Assembly: GCA_014237395.1 (NCBI GenBank)
Contig: JABZFP010000030.1
Span: 806,001 to 870,000 of the forward strand
From: Desulfobacteraceae bacterium
GTDB taxonomy: Bacteria; Desulfobacterota; Desulfobacteria; Desulfobacterales; UBA5852
Length of the DNA stretch: 64,000 bases
Reading direction: 5' to 3'
A program made the translations under genes and the position numbers. Position 1 is the first letter of the stretch, and each line of letters opens with the position of its first letter. Positions 33,499-42,809 of the stretch are shown one piece after another. The notes below the pieces were generated by a model. The model worked only from the letters and a program-made list of their open reading frames with translations. It ran no database searches and was not told where the DNA came from.

Positions 33499-35106
33499 TT
33501 AAAAGTCGCTAAAGTTTGCATTGTCATCAAAGGGAATCATCTGTTCCGCTATCGGTGATGATTTCCTTGCGCGCACAGGCGTTCGCGATGAAGAATCAGC
33601 CGTTTTCGTGGCCTTGCGCATCCGGGGTTTTGATAGGTTTTGTTCTTTGGCGACATAACTACGCCCTTCAACGATGGCCACCAGCTCCGCCACCATTTCT
33701 TTCATCTGTGCGGCCTGGGCAATCATTTCCTCGGATGAGGAGGCGGACTCTTCCGCTGTGGCGGCATTGTTTTGGACCACTTTGTCCATTTCCACGACGG
33801 CATTGTTGATCTGATCAACGCCCTGGGCCTGCTCATTTGAAGCTGCGGAAATTTCCGCAACCAGATCCCCGACCTTGGATGCGGATTCGGCAATGGCCTG
33901 GAAGCCCTTGTTCGTCCGGCCGACCAATTCGCCACCCCCCTGAATCTTCTGCGAGGTTCCTTCGATGAGATCCGATGTGTTCTTGGCTGCTTCGGCAGCC
34001 CGGATGGCCAGGTTGCGCACTTCGTCAGCCACAACCGCGAAACCTGCCCCGGCTTCACCGGCCCTGGCCGCTTCAACAGCCGCATTGAGGGCCAACAGGT
34101 TGGTCTGGAAGGCGATTTCATCGATGGTTTTAACGATTTTCTGGGTTTCCTCACTTGCACGGGAGATTTCATCCATCGACCCGGTCAGCTCGACCATGTC
34201 CGAACTGGCCTGCTGGACCACCGCATTGGTTTCTTTCATCAAAGAGTCGGCCTGGCCGGCATTAGCTGAATTCTGCTTGGCCATGGAGGCCATCTCTTCC
34301 AAAGAAGACGAGGTTTCTTCGATGCCGGCAGCCTGTTCGCTAGAACCCTCCGCGAGGGTTTGGCTGGAGGCAGAAAGTTGTTCGGAAGCCGATGCCACTT
34401 GGTTGGACGAAACCTTCAGCTGATCAATCATGCGCCGCAGGGGAAGTGTTACAGCGCGACCGATTGTCCATGTGAGAAAAAGACCGGTCAGGAGACCGAT
34501 TCCGACAATGGTGAATTGAACAATAAGGGTTTGGCGGTAGCCGACGGCCGATTCCTTTTGTTCGGAATCCGCATAAGCCAGCTTGATTTCCGTGAGCTTG
34601 TCAATGTAATCCCGCATGGCCTCGAATTTCTGTGCGGCCGCACCCAAGGTCAAATCAAGGGCCTGTTTCCGGCCCTGGTCGGTATCGGCCTTGCGGGCTT
34701 CAACCACCTGCCGGGAAAGGACTTCCCACTCGGCACGGGCTTTTTCATATTCGGGGATCAGTGATTTTTCTTCATCCGAGGTGGCTAGGGCTTTATATTT
34801 TCCAAAACGCGTATCGGCCTGTTTCAAGTTGGTTTCATAATCGTCAACGAACTGCTTGAATGAATCGGAGTTGACATCGGTAAAAATCATCGACCGCTCC
34901 GCCACAAGGAGTTGCTGCAGATCCCTATCTGCCTCGATCAGGTAATCGATGCTCGGCATGGCGACGGAGTGGATTTCATCCAGGGAGTGCTGCGCTAAAC
35001 TCACACCTTTGTATCCTGCAAAGCCGATGATGCAAATCATCACGATCATGATCGAGAATCCGAGTACCAGTTTTGTGCTCACCTTCGTGCTTTTAAACCA
35101 TTGCAT
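33499..35106 (-). CDS. methyl-accepting chemotaxis protein
   Basis: A 535-residue receptor. Membrane helix near residues 13-35 (LVLGFSIMIVMICIIGFAGY); a four-helix-bundle sensor (~36-190, LDEIHSVAMPSIDYLIEADRDL..); second helix (TIVGIGLLTGLFLTWTI); HAMP; then the signalling hairpin with tip TIDEIAFQTNLLALNAAVEA and GEAGAGFAVVADEVRNLA. Gln/Glu methylation segments flank the hairpin. There is no CheR-docking pentapeptide at the end (FSDF). The start at 35106 was chosen over 35184 because AGGAG precedes it. Confidence 0.92.
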   Translation of the reverse strand: MQWFKSTKVSTKLVLGFSIMIVMICIIGFAGYKGVSLAQHSLDEIHSVAMPSIDYLIEADRDLQQLLVAERSMIFTDVNSDSFKQFVDDYETNLKQADTRFGKYKALATSDEEKSLIPEYEKARAEWEVLSRQVVEARKADTDQGRKQALDLTLGAAAQKFEAMRDYIDKLTEIKLAYADSEQKESAVGYRQTLIVQFTIVGIGLLTGLFLTWTIGRAVTLPLRRMIDQLKVSSNQVASASEQLSASSQTLAEGSSEQAAGIEETSSSLEEMASMAKQNSANAGQADSLMKETNAVVQQASSDMVELTGSMDEISRASEETQKIVKTIDEIAFQTNLLALNAAVEAARAGEAGAGFAVVADEVRNLAIRAAEAAKNTSDLIEGTSQKIQGGGELVGRTNKGFQAIAESASKVGDLVAEISAASNEQAQGVDQINNAVVEMDKVVQNNAATAEESASSSEEMIAQAAQMKEMVAELVAIVEGRSYVAKEQNLSKPRMRKATKTADSSSRTPVRARKSSPIAEQMIPFDDNANFSDF

Positions 35107-35230
35107 TGCCCGTCGCGCTCCTTTTTCCTTGTAAGTTCGTTTTTCGGGGGGAAAGTCTGATACCAGGTGGCAGGTCACTGTCACCTATATTGACCGAAAA
35201 AAATGCGTAATCATCTGTCGATGTAAGTTT

Positions 35231-35258
35231 GTATCGGAATCATGGTACAAACACATTA
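35231..35258 (-). promoter_or_regulatory. candidate sigma-28 promoter of the chemoreceptor
   Basis: On the minus strand TAATGTGT is followed after 12 nt by TCCGATAC. Compared with the flagellar sigma consensus (TAAAGTTT, 11 nt, GCCGATAA), 6 of 8 match in each box with one extra spacer base. It lies ~125 nt before the receptor ATG, a plausible promoter position for a motility gene. Confidence 0.3.
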
Positions 35259-35424
35259 GATCTTTTTCGGGCGTTTATGGGGCATTTCTTGTCAATTCGA
35301 AAGATTTTGGCTGATATCTGCCCATGTAAATAGATGCTATTAAATCAATAGTTTGTGCTATTTTTCATGTGATATCAAATAGACACTTATTCTGCCGACT
35401 TCTTTGCGTGCGCCCTTGGGCCTG

Positions 35425-36523
35425 ATATTGGGGACGGTCATGAAATTATGCGTATCAAAATAAAACTATTGATGGTATGAAATTGGAATGCCCAGACAAG
35501 CCCGAATCGACGCTCCGGGAGCGTTACAGCATATCATCTGTAGGGGGATAGAACGGAGGAAACTTTTTCTTGCCGATGATGACTGTGATGATTTTGTGGA
35601 TCGATTGTCCCGGATTATGCGAGAGAGTGGAACGCTCTGTTACGCATGGGCGCTGATACCCAATCATTTCCATCTTCTCTTGCGAACAGGGAACATTCCC
35701 ATCACCATGGTCATGCGGCGTTTGTTGACCGGATACGCGGTAAGTTTCAACCGCCGTCACCGCCGGCATGGTCGGCTGTTTCAAAATCGTTATAAATCTA
35801 TATTATGCCAAGAGGAGCCCTACCTGTTGGAGTTGGTTCGCTACATTCATTTAAATCCGCTACGTGCCGTAATCGTATCGGATCTAAAGGCGTTAGACAG
35901 ATATGCTTATTGCGGCCACAGTCGCTTGACAGCGCATATTTCCGATGGCTGGCAGACGGTGGATGGTGTTTTGGCGTTATTTGGGAAAGATAAAAAAAGC
36001 GCCCGGCGACACTATCACCGTTTTATCCAAAAGGGGATAGGGCAGGGGAGAAGACCGGAATTCACCGGCGGTGGTTTGGTGCGTAGTGCCGGCGGTTGGG
36101 GTGTCCTCAAATCCATGCGCCGCATGAAAGAGCATCTCAAAGGCGATGAACGGGTACTGGGCGATAGTGATTTTGTGATGAAGGTGCTGGAAACCGCTCA
36201 GGAGCAGATGGAAGACAGATATCGACTGGCCGCGGAAGGGCATACGTTTGAACGAATGATTGCGCAGGTCGGTGACTACTATGGCGTGTCTGTTAAGGAA
36301 CTTCATCGACCAGGCAAACATCCCCATCGGGTTAAAGCACGCAGTGTAGCCGCCTATCTGGCTGTCAGGAAACTGGGGATGGATGGGACAGCCGTTGGCA
36401 AGCTGCTGGGGATCGGACAATCCGCAGTCAGTCGAGCCGTTACCCGTGGAGAAAAACTGGTGGATGAAGTGGAAATTCCTTTCCTGTAGATAGAATTGCA
36501 TAAATTCATCCCCGTCCCTATAT
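35425..36523 (+). mobile_element. Y1 (REP-associated) transposase unit with inverted ends
   Basis: The transposase gene is flanked by inverted matching ends: left ATATTGGGGACGGTCATGAA continuing to ATTATGCG (35425-35452), right, read in reverse, ATATAGGGACGGGGATGAAT then TTATGCAAT (36496-36523). The shared core is GGGACGG..ATGAA(A/T)TTATGC. Such ends are typical of REP-type sequences that accompany these transposases. No target duplication is visible. Confidence 0.6.
35488..36489 (+). CDS. REP-associated Y1 transposase (RAYT-like)
   Basis: A 333-residue IS200/Y1-superfamily transposase: MPRQARIDAPGALQHIICRG, the HUH metal motif in LIPNHFHLLLRT, GRLFQNRYKSILC and YLLELVRYIHLNPLRA with the catalytic Tyr region. 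The C-terminal ~120 residues are a DnaA-like helix-turn-helix (ARSVAAYLAVRKLGMDGTAVGKLLGIGQSAVSRAV). It nicks and joins single-stranded DNA at hairpin repeats. No strong ribosome site is seen, and the gene appears intact. Confidence 0.85.
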   Translation: MPRQARIDAPGALQHIICRGIERRKLFLADDDCDDFVDRLSRIMRESGTLCYAWALIPNHFHLLLRTGNIPITMVMRRLLTGYAVSFNRRHRRHGRLFQNRYKSILCQEEPYLLELVRYIHLNPLRAVIVSDLKALDRYAYCGHSRLTAHISDGWQTVDGVLALFGKDKKSARRHYHRFIQKGIGQGRRPEFTGGGLVRSAGGWGVLKSMRRMKEHLKGDERVLGDSDFVMKVLETAQEQMEDRYRLAAEGHTFERMIAQVGDYYGVSVKELHRPGKHPHRVKARSVAAYLAVRKLGMDGTAVGKLLGIGQSAVSRAVTRGEKLVDEVEIPFL

Positions 36524-36651
36524 TTGGATTCTATGAACCTGGCACTTTGTTTTATCCCCCATGGTCACCGCGGGGGCCGGTTGACAGCCCTTGCAAAACA
36601 GCATATTCGATGGCTCGGTTGCGGCGAATCATAAAGGGGCCTTCCACCACC

Positions 36652-37692
36652 ATGCCATATCGATCCCGGCGAGACATACCAGCTTATACGCGTTGGCACA
36701 CCCGCCGTCTTTCAGGGGCGCTGCGGCTGATTCTCGTGGGTCTTCTTCTGCTGGCAACCGCCTGCTCCCGCGATGAAACCGCGCAGCCCATCGACATGTC
36801 CGTACGAGAGGATGTGGCGATCCTGCCGGAGGCCGAACAGGTTTTGACCTACGCTTACCTGCCCCAGTTCTCCCATACGGTATCTTTCCAGCGCCACCAT
36901 TTGATGATTCGCTATCTCGAAGCCCAGACCGGTTTGCGCATCCGCCAGGTTTTTCCGGACACTTTTGACGAGCATATGCGGATGGTGGGGCAGGGCAGCA
37001 TCGATATTTCGTTTTCCAATCCCCTGATTTACGTGCGCATGGCCGAAGCCTATTGCACCCGTGCCTTTGCACGGGTTATCGAGGCCAACGGGCGTGAGCG
37101 CTTCCGGGGGGAAATTATCGCCCGCTCCGACAACCCGGCCGTGCAGCAGCTGGCGGACAGCCGCGGCAAAAGATGGATCGCCGTGGATCCGGCCTCGGCC
37201 GGCGGCTACCTTTATCCGCTGGGCCATTTTTTAGCCAACGGCATTCGGCCTTCGGATTTTTCGGAAATCGCCTTTGCGCCCGGGCCGGGCGGCAAACAGG
37301 AGAAGGTGATTCTGGCGGTCTACGCCGGGCAGTACGATATCGGCTCGGTGCGCGAGGGAGCTTTAGAAGTGGTGGCGGATAAAGTGGACCTCGGAAAAAT
37401 CCGGGTGCTGGCCCGCACCCAATGGTATCCGGGATGGGTATACGCCGCCCGGACCGACCTCGATCCCGCCACAATTGCTTCGGTGGCGGCGGCAATGACC
37501 GCCCTCGATGTCGACAATCCGGAACATCGCCGCATTTTGGAAAATGCCCACATGACCGCGATTACACCCGCAACCGACCGGGATTTTGACACCGTCCGTG
37601 AACTGTGGCAGCGGGTGGGGACCGTGCAGCATCGATGTGCGGCCCCGGTGGCCCCGAACCCGGTTGCGGTTTCGGGCCTACGGGAGCGTTGA
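36652..37692 (+). CDS. PhnD-like phosphate/phosphonate-binding lipoprotein
   Basis: A 346-residue lipoprotein (LRLILVGLLLLATACSRDE lipobox) with the PhnD-type periplasmic fold: LTYAYLPQFSHTVSFQRHHLMIRYLEAQTGL, ISFSNPLIYVRM, IAVDPASAGGYLYPLG, ILAVYAGQYDIGSVREGALE. It sits 5 bp before a sensor kinase and has no ABC permease, so it likely acts as the periplasmic sensing partner of that kinase rather than in uptake. The start is uncertain; in-frame ATGs at 36496 and 36610 lie in or near the transposon end. Confidence 0.78.
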   Translation: MPYRSRRDIPAYTRWHTRRLSGALRLILVGLLLLATACSRDETAQPIDMSVREDVAILPEAEQVLTYAYLPQFSHTVSFQRHHLMIRYLEAQTGLRIRQVFPDTFDEHMRMVGQGSIDISFSNPLIYVRMAEAYCTRAFARVIEANGRERFRGEIIARSDNPAVQQLADSRGKRWIAVDPASAGGYLYPLGHFLANGIRPSDFSEIAFAPGPGGKQEKVILAVYAGQYDIGSVREGALEVVADKVDLGKIRVLARTQWYPGWVYAARTDLDPATIASVAAAMTALDVDNPEHRRILENAHMTAITPATDRDFDTVRELWQRVGTVQHRCAAPVAPNPVAVSGLRER

Positions 37693-37697
37693 CCGCG

Positions 37698-39605
37698 ATG
37701 CGGCTCTTTTTTTTCAAAGCGGGTATTCGCACCAAGATCAATCTGGGGATTATCACGATTGTGCTGGTCTCCGTATTGCTGATCGCGCTGGCGGCCAGCC
37801 AGATCGTCAGCCGGGCACTTTTCCAGGAATACCGCAACCGAGGGGTTTCCCTGGCGATCAACCTGTCCGCCCGCAGTGAAGATCCGATCCTGGCCATGGA
37901 TTTCTTGCGCATGCGTCGGTTGATCGGTGAAGTCACCACTTCGGCCGGCGATATTCTCTATGCCTTCATCCAGGACCCCGATGGTGAGATTCTCAGCCAT
38001 ACGTTCACAGACGGGTTTCCGGTCGCGCTCAAAACGGCGAATCATGTCCGGTCGACCCAACGTTGCAACGTACGGCTGCTCGCTGCCGAGGGGGACCAGT
38101 TCTACGATTTTGCGGCACCGGTGATGGTGGGCGAATTCCAGGTCGGCACCATCCGCCTGGGATTGCTTCGCACCCAGGTGACCTCCACGGTCACGGAGCT
38201 GTGGTGGGCCATCTTTGCGTTCGCCATTTTATCGATTGTCGTATCGGATACGGTCGGGTTCTCGCTGGCCCGCAACCTGACGACTCGCATCAAGCGACTC
38301 CAGGCCGCCTCGGAAGACATGATCATGGGGCATCGCGAAGCCGATGATGCCAGCCCTCTCGTCGATGTCCCGCGGATCACCGCCGGCCGTGAACCCGGTA
38401 AGGCGTCAGTCCTCAAACGATTGGACGGCGACGAAATTCATCAGCTATCGGAAACCTTTGACGCCATGACGGCGACCATCAAACGCTATATCGAGCAGCT
38501 GGCGGCCTCCAAAGACGTTCTGGCCAAATCGGAAACCAAATACCGGCGGATCTTTGAAGACTCGATGGATCTCATTTTCGTGGCTGACCATGACGGCCGC
38601 CTGCTGGACATCAACCCTGCCGGTATCCGGATGCTGGGATATGATTCCCGCCAAAATCTCATGGCCCGGGAGACCCTGACCTCACTTATCATTAGCCCCG
38701 ACGATGCCCGGGAGCTGTTTGCCGATATCCGGCGCAACGGTTTCGTCAAGGACCGGGAGTGCATCCTGCGGACCCGCACGGGCGGGGAACTGGCCGCCCT
38801 CCTCAGCATGACCGTCCGCAGCGGTCCGGCCGGCCGCATTACCGAATATGAGGGGATCGTCAAGGACATTACCCAGCGCAAGCTGATGCATCGCCAGCTC
38901 CTGCAAGCGGATCGGATGGCGTCGCTGGGCCAATTGGCGGCCGGTGTGGCGCACGAGATCAACAACCCCCTCGGGCTGATCCTCGGCTATACGCAGTTGC
39001 TGCTGCGGGAAGAGGCGGATGCGACCGGATACAAGGACGATCTCCAGACCATTGAAAAACAGACCCGGAACTGTAAGAAAATCGTCGAGGACCTGCTCAA
39101 TTTTGCCCGCAAGAGCGGCACGCTTTTGTCAGATGTCAACATCAACTCGGCATTGGATGCGGTCATCAGCGTCGTCCGGAATCAGCTGGAACTGGACAAC
39201 ATCCTGATCCGGACGCACTATGATGACCATCTGCCTGAAATTGCCGGCGATACGGAAAAGCTGAAACAGGTCTTCATGAACATGCTGATCAATGCCCGGC
39301 AGGCTATCGGGAAGAACGGGACGATCACGGTCGTCACGGCTGTTGACGCTGACGGCCAGTCCGTGATGATTACATTTAAAGATGATGGACCGGGGATTGA
39401 ACCGGATATCATGGACAAGATTTTTGACCCATTTTTTACGACCAAGCCAACCGGCCAGGGTACGGGGTTGGGGCTTTCGGTGAGCTACGGCATCATTGAA
39501 GACCACCAGGGTGATATTCAGGTGTCAAGTGAGGTCGGACGGGGAACGGAATTCCGCATCCGGCTGCCCATGGGCAAACAGACCACCAAGCAGGACGCAA
39601 TGTGA
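37698..39605 (+). CDS. sensor histidine kinase with periplasmic, HAMP and PAS domains
   Basis: A 635-residue kinase: membrane helix ~14-36, periplasmic sensor ~37-165, second helix ~168-188, HAMP with an insert (~189-268), PAS (~280-395, RIFEDSMDLIFVADHDGRLLDIN), HisKA with His419 in LAAGVAHEINNPLGLILGY, and HATPase with MLINARQAIG, DDGPGIEPD and GTGLGLSVSYG. Coupled to the PhnD-like protein upstream and overlapping the NtrC-like regulator downstream, it forms a three-gene sensory module next to an anion exporter. Confidence 0.92.
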   Translation: MRLFFFKAGIRTKINLGIITIVLVSVLLIALAASQIVSRALFQEYRNRGVSLAINLSARSEDPILAMDFLRMRRLIGEVTTSAGDILYAFIQDPDGEILSHTFTDGFPVALKTANHVRSTQRCNVRLLAAEGDQFYDFAAPVMVGEFQVGTIRLGLLRTQVTSTVTELWWAIFAFAILSIVVSDTVGFSLARNLTTRIKRLQAASEDMIMGHREADDASPLVDVPRITAGREPGKASVLKRLDGDEIHQLSETFDAMTATIKRYIEQLAASKDVLAKSETKYRRIFEDSMDLIFVADHDGRLLDINPAGIRMLGYDSRQNLMARETLTSLIISPDDARELFADIRRNGFVKDRECILRTRTGGELAALLSMTVRSGPAGRITEYEGIVKDITQRKLMHRQLLQADRMASLGQLAAGVAHEINNPLGLILGYTQLLLREEADATGYKDDLQTIEKQTRNCKKIVEDLLNFARKSGTLLSDVNINSALDAVISVVRNQLELDNILIRTHYDDHLPEIAGDTEKLKQVFMNMLINARQAIGKNGTITVVTAVDADGQSVMITFKDDGPGIEPDIMDKIFDPFFTTKPTGQGTGLGLSVSYGIIEDHQGDIQVSSEVGRGTEFRIRLPMGKQTTKQDAM

Positions 39606-41008
39606 TGACATCTCGTATACTGATCGTGGATGATGAGGCCGACATGCTGCGCCTGCTGCGCCGCAGTGTCAGCAAGGCGCTGGACTGCGAGGTTGAAACG
39701 GCGGACAGCGGTGAGGCCGCCCTGCGTCTGTTTGCACCCGGGGCCTTCGATCTCGTCCTCCTGGATATCCGCATGCCCGGCATGGACGGCATGGCCGTGC
39801 TGGAAGAGATTCAGGCCCGGGCCCCCGGGTTCGCGGTGATCATGATGACGGCTTACGGGGCAATCGAGGTGGCGGTCGAGGCCCTGCGCAAGGGAGCCTA
39901 CGACTTTATCACCAAACCCTTCGATCACGAAGACCTCATCCATCATCTGCGCAACGCACTCGAGCGTGGCCGCCTGCTGCAGGAGAATATCGTTCTCAAA
40001 AAGCAGGTCAGCGCCACCGAGACCTTCCAGGGCCTGGTCGGGGCCAGTCCGGTGATGCAGGGCGTCTATGACACCATTGGCATGCTTGGTAAATCGGACT
40101 TGACGGTCCTGATCACCGGGGCATCGGGAACCGGCAAAAACCTGGCCGCCCAGGCCCTGCACGACCTCAGCGCCCGGCGAAAGGGGCCTTTCGTACGGGT
40201 CAGTTGCCCTACGGTTCCGGAGAATATCCTGGAAAGCGAGTTGTTTGGATACGCCAAGGGCGCCTTTACCCATGCGTCCAGCGACCACAAAGGCCTTTTT
40301 GAAGCCGCGCATGGCGGCACGATTTTTCTGGACGAAATCGGGGATATTGCGCCCTCCATCCAGACGAAGCTGCTTCAGGTGCTGGAGAACAACGAGTTCA
40401 AACCCCTCGGGCGCAACCGCACGGTCAAGGTGGATGTGCGCGTCCTGGCCGCCACCAACCGCGATCTGAAAGCGAAAATGGCAACTGGGGAGTTTCGGGA
40501 AGATCTCTATTACCGCCTCTGCGTCGTAGAGTTGCCGATGCCGGCGCTTGCCGAACGCCAGGAAGATTTGCCGCTCCTGGTGGATTATTTTCTGGATCGG
40601 TATTGCGGGAAATACGGGCGGGAAAAAAAGCGCCTGGCACCCGACGTCATGCCGCAGTTGATGGCCCATGAGTGGAAAGGCAACGTACGGGAACTGGAAA
40701 ATGTCGTCAAACGAGCCGTGGTCATGTCCACCGGAGCGGCCATCACGATGAACGATCTTGGCTGGAAAGAGGGGACATGTGTGGCCGGACTGGAAACGGA
40801 CGATCTGACCACGATCCCTTACCGGGATGCCAAAGCCTCCGTATTGACCCAATTCAATACCCGCTACCTGGAAAAAGCCCTCGAAAAATCCGGCGGCAAC
40901 GTTACCCAGGCGGCGCGTGCAAGCGGTTTGGAACGCCAGTCATTTCAGCAGATCATGCGCAAGTACGGTCTTCGTTCCGATACCTTTCGCAAGGGTGCCA
41001 TTGATTAA
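39605..41008 (+). CDS. NtrC-like response regulator with GAFTHA motif
   Basis: A 467-residue regulator: receiver (Asp54 in LVLLDIRMPGMDG), AAA+ domain with Walker A GASGTGKN (172-179; usually GESGTGKE) and GGTIFLDEIGD, and a C-terminal Fis-type helix-turn-helix (NVTQAARASGLERQSFQQIM). The sigma-54 contact loop reads GAFTHA at 219-224 instead of GAFTGA. The change may weaken or alter sigma-54 activation. The start overlaps the kinase stop (GTGATGA); the GTG at 39602 is an alternative. Confidence 0.9.
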   Translation: MTSRILIVDDEADMLRLLRRSVSKALDCEVETADSGEAALRLFAPGAFDLVLLDIRMPGMDGMAVLEEIQARAPGFAVIMMTAYGAIEVAVEALRKGAYDFITKPFDHEDLIHHLRNALERGRLLQENIVLKKQVSATETFQGLVGASPVMQGVYDTIGMLGKSDLTVLITGASGTGKNLAAQALHDLSARRKGPFVRVSCPTVPENILESELFGYAKGAFTHASSDHKGLFEAAHGGTIFLDEIGDIAPSIQTKLLQVLENNEFKPLGRNRTVKVDVRVLAATNRDLKAKMATGEFREDLYYRLCVVELPMPALAERQEDLPLLVDYFLDRYCGKYGREKKRLAPDVMPQLMAHEWKGNVRELENVVKRAVVMSTGAAITMNDLGWKEGTCVAGLETDDLTTIPYRDAKASVLTQFNTRYLEKALEKSGGNVTQAARASGLERQSFQQIMRKYGLRSDTFRKGAID

Positions 41009-41450
41009 TGGCACTGCCACGGTTGTCTGCTAAATTTCATAACTATCCAATAAAATTATCATAATTCAACTATTTCGTTTTCGGATGGACGCTTGCCGGC
41101 CGTTTGAGGCCGTGGGGGCCGGTGTCGACGCCTTACGGGGTGCCGCTTAAAATTATGATAATTATAATGATATCATATGGATATGGCTATGATTCGCTTT
41201 TTGTCGGCTTTGGCACACTTCTTGTTAATCTTCCGAAGAATCACTGGCGCCATGGCATGCTGGTACGGCAGACGCATGGCGGCAAACCGGCTGACCGGCC
41301 ACACATGGCCGGGGAGATTGTCGTCGCCACAGCCGGGAAAGTTATTTTAGGGCAAGCACGTCTTAAGGGATTTCCCGGTGGTGCCGGGCGGCATTGCACC
41401 GGAAGCGATATGAATCCATTTATTCACTTTCAGAACGGAGGTTTGAGGAC
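41009..41450. other. intergenic control region before the exporter
   Basis: About 440 bp. It holds two AT-rich words that are reverse complements of each other, AATTATCATAATT (near 41054) and AATTATGATAATT (near 41149), a possible paired regulator site, and a sigma-54-like promoter word (separate entry). A 116-codon frame across 41104-41454 has no protein-like character and is not annotated. Confidence 0.35.
41211..41226 (+). promoter_or_regulatory. sigma-54-like promoter word
   Basis: TGGCAC-ACTTC-TTGTT keeps the -24 GG and the five-base spacing, but the -12 GC reads GT. It lies ~225 bp upstream of the TSUP exporter gene and downstream of an NtrC-like regulator gene, which makes a sigma-54 link reasonable but unproven. 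Confidence 0.3.
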
Positions 41451-42722
41451 ATGAAGAAACCCTTTCTACTCATCATGATGCTGGCGCTGATGGGGCTTGC
41501 CCTGGCAGCACCGATTAGCGGCATTGACAAGGCCCAGGCCATGACCCTGGAGGAAGCCATTGCCCAAACGCCCACCGGTACGGATCCGGGTCAGATCGAT
41601 CCCACTGCCGAGCCTGGATTTCTGGGCATTCCCGGTGCGCCGCAACCCAACCTGGTCTACGGGTTCTTGTGGGCGATCTGGGTAGGCTGGATCTTTTCCA
41701 CGGTAGGCGCTTTCGGCGGCATCATGGCCGGCGTGGGGCACATTACCATTTTCGGGTTGGCGGATTATGCCAAGAGCTTTGGCAAGGGGTCGCCCATGAA
41801 CACCCTCGTGACCGATTCGATCCGGGTGTCCAACCAGTGGCTCGTGGGAATGAGCGGGCTGATTTCCAGCACCAACTACTACCGCATGGGCCGCTTAGTG
41901 GCCCCGCTGGGCATGTGCCTGGCCATCGGCGGCGTGGGCGGTTCCTGGTTGATTCCGGCCCTCACGGCGGGCAAAGTCAGCCTGCGCGACTACATCGGCT
42001 ACTTCGGCCTGATCGTGCTGCTGCTGGGTATCATGCTGATCCGGGAAACCATGCCTTCCGGTATGGCCAAAAAGAAAAAAGCCAAAGAGGCCGCGGCGGC
42101 ATTTGAGAAACAGGTCAAGGCCGGCGGGGCGACCAACGACGGTGTTAAAGTCCTGGAAGGCAGCTGGACCGTGATGCTCATCGCCCTTGCTCTGGTGGTG
42201 GCCAGCGCCCTGTGGGCCAACCTGGCCAGCGGCATGAAAGTTGTCGCCTATGCGTTGGCGGTTGCCGGCTGGATCGCAACCTTTTTTGCCGGAACCATCC
42301 GTTTCACCTTCTATGGCGTTGAATTCAGCTTCAAGGCCTTCATCCCCATGCTGGGTGGTATCTTCATCGCGGCCCTGGCCTCCTTTCTGGGAATCGGCGG
42401 CGGCTTCCTTTTCGTGCCCTTCCTGACCTCGGTGGCGGGCCTGCCCATGTTCCTGGTCGCCGGCACCAGTGCGCTGGTCGTGCTCGTGGGAATGATCGTG
42501 TCCATTTTCAGCTATATGGTGGGCAAAGGCGTTTTGGTCTACTGGGGCTTTATCGGCGCCGAGCTGGTGGGCATCTTCGTGGGGTCCATGATCGGACCGC
42601 GGACGTCCAAATACATTCCGGACATCTGGCTGAAACGTCTGTTCGTCCTGCTGGCCTTTTACGTGGGTATTCGCTACACCACGAAGGGGTTTCTGGGATA
42701 TTCCATCCTGCCGCCGTTCTAA
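41451..42722 (+). CDS. TSUP family anion exporter (TauE/SafE)
   Basis: A 423-residue membrane protein with ~8-9 helices after an N-terminal hydrophobic, signal-like segment (KKPFLLIMMLALMGLALAAP). Two TSUP half-repeats are seen: GAFGGIMAGVGHITIFGLADY and LASFLGIGGGFLFVPFLTSV. TSUP proteins export sulfite, sulfoacetate or related sulfur-organic anions. AACGGAGG precedes the ATG at 41451. With the upstream PhnD/kinase/NtrC module it suggests sensor-controlled export of an oxyanion or sulfonate. Confidence 0.87.
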   Translation: MKKPFLLIMMLALMGLALAAPISGIDKAQAMTLEEAIAQTPTGTDPGQIDPTAEPGFLGIPGAPQPNLVYGFLWAIWVGWIFSTVGAFGGIMAGVGHITIFGLADYAKSFGKGSPMNTLVTDSIRVSNQWLVGMSGLISSTNYYRMGRLVAPLGMCLAIGGVGGSWLIPALTAGKVSLRDYIGYFGLIVLLLGIMLIRETMPSGMAKKKKAKEAAAAFEKQVKAGGATNDGVKVLEGSWTVMLIALALVVASALWANLASGMKVVAYALAVAGWIATFFAGTIRFTFYGVEFSFKAFIPMLGGIFIAALASFLGIGGGFLFVPFLTSVAGLPMFLVAGTSALVVLVGMIVSIFSYMVGKGVLVYWGFIGAELVGIFVGSMIGPRTSKYIPDIWLKRLFVLLAFYVGIRYTTKGFLGYSILPPF

Positions 42723-42809
42723 ACAACCGGCAGTGATTTAGTGCATCGCGTCCCGGGAGATGGCCATGGGCTTCTCCCGGGATGCTTCGACCGCAACCGA
42801 AGGACCGAT

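Noticed and set aside
41104..41454. 116-codon frame upstream of the exporter
   Set aside because: Composition is not protein-like, it covers promoter-like elements, and it overlaps the exporter start.
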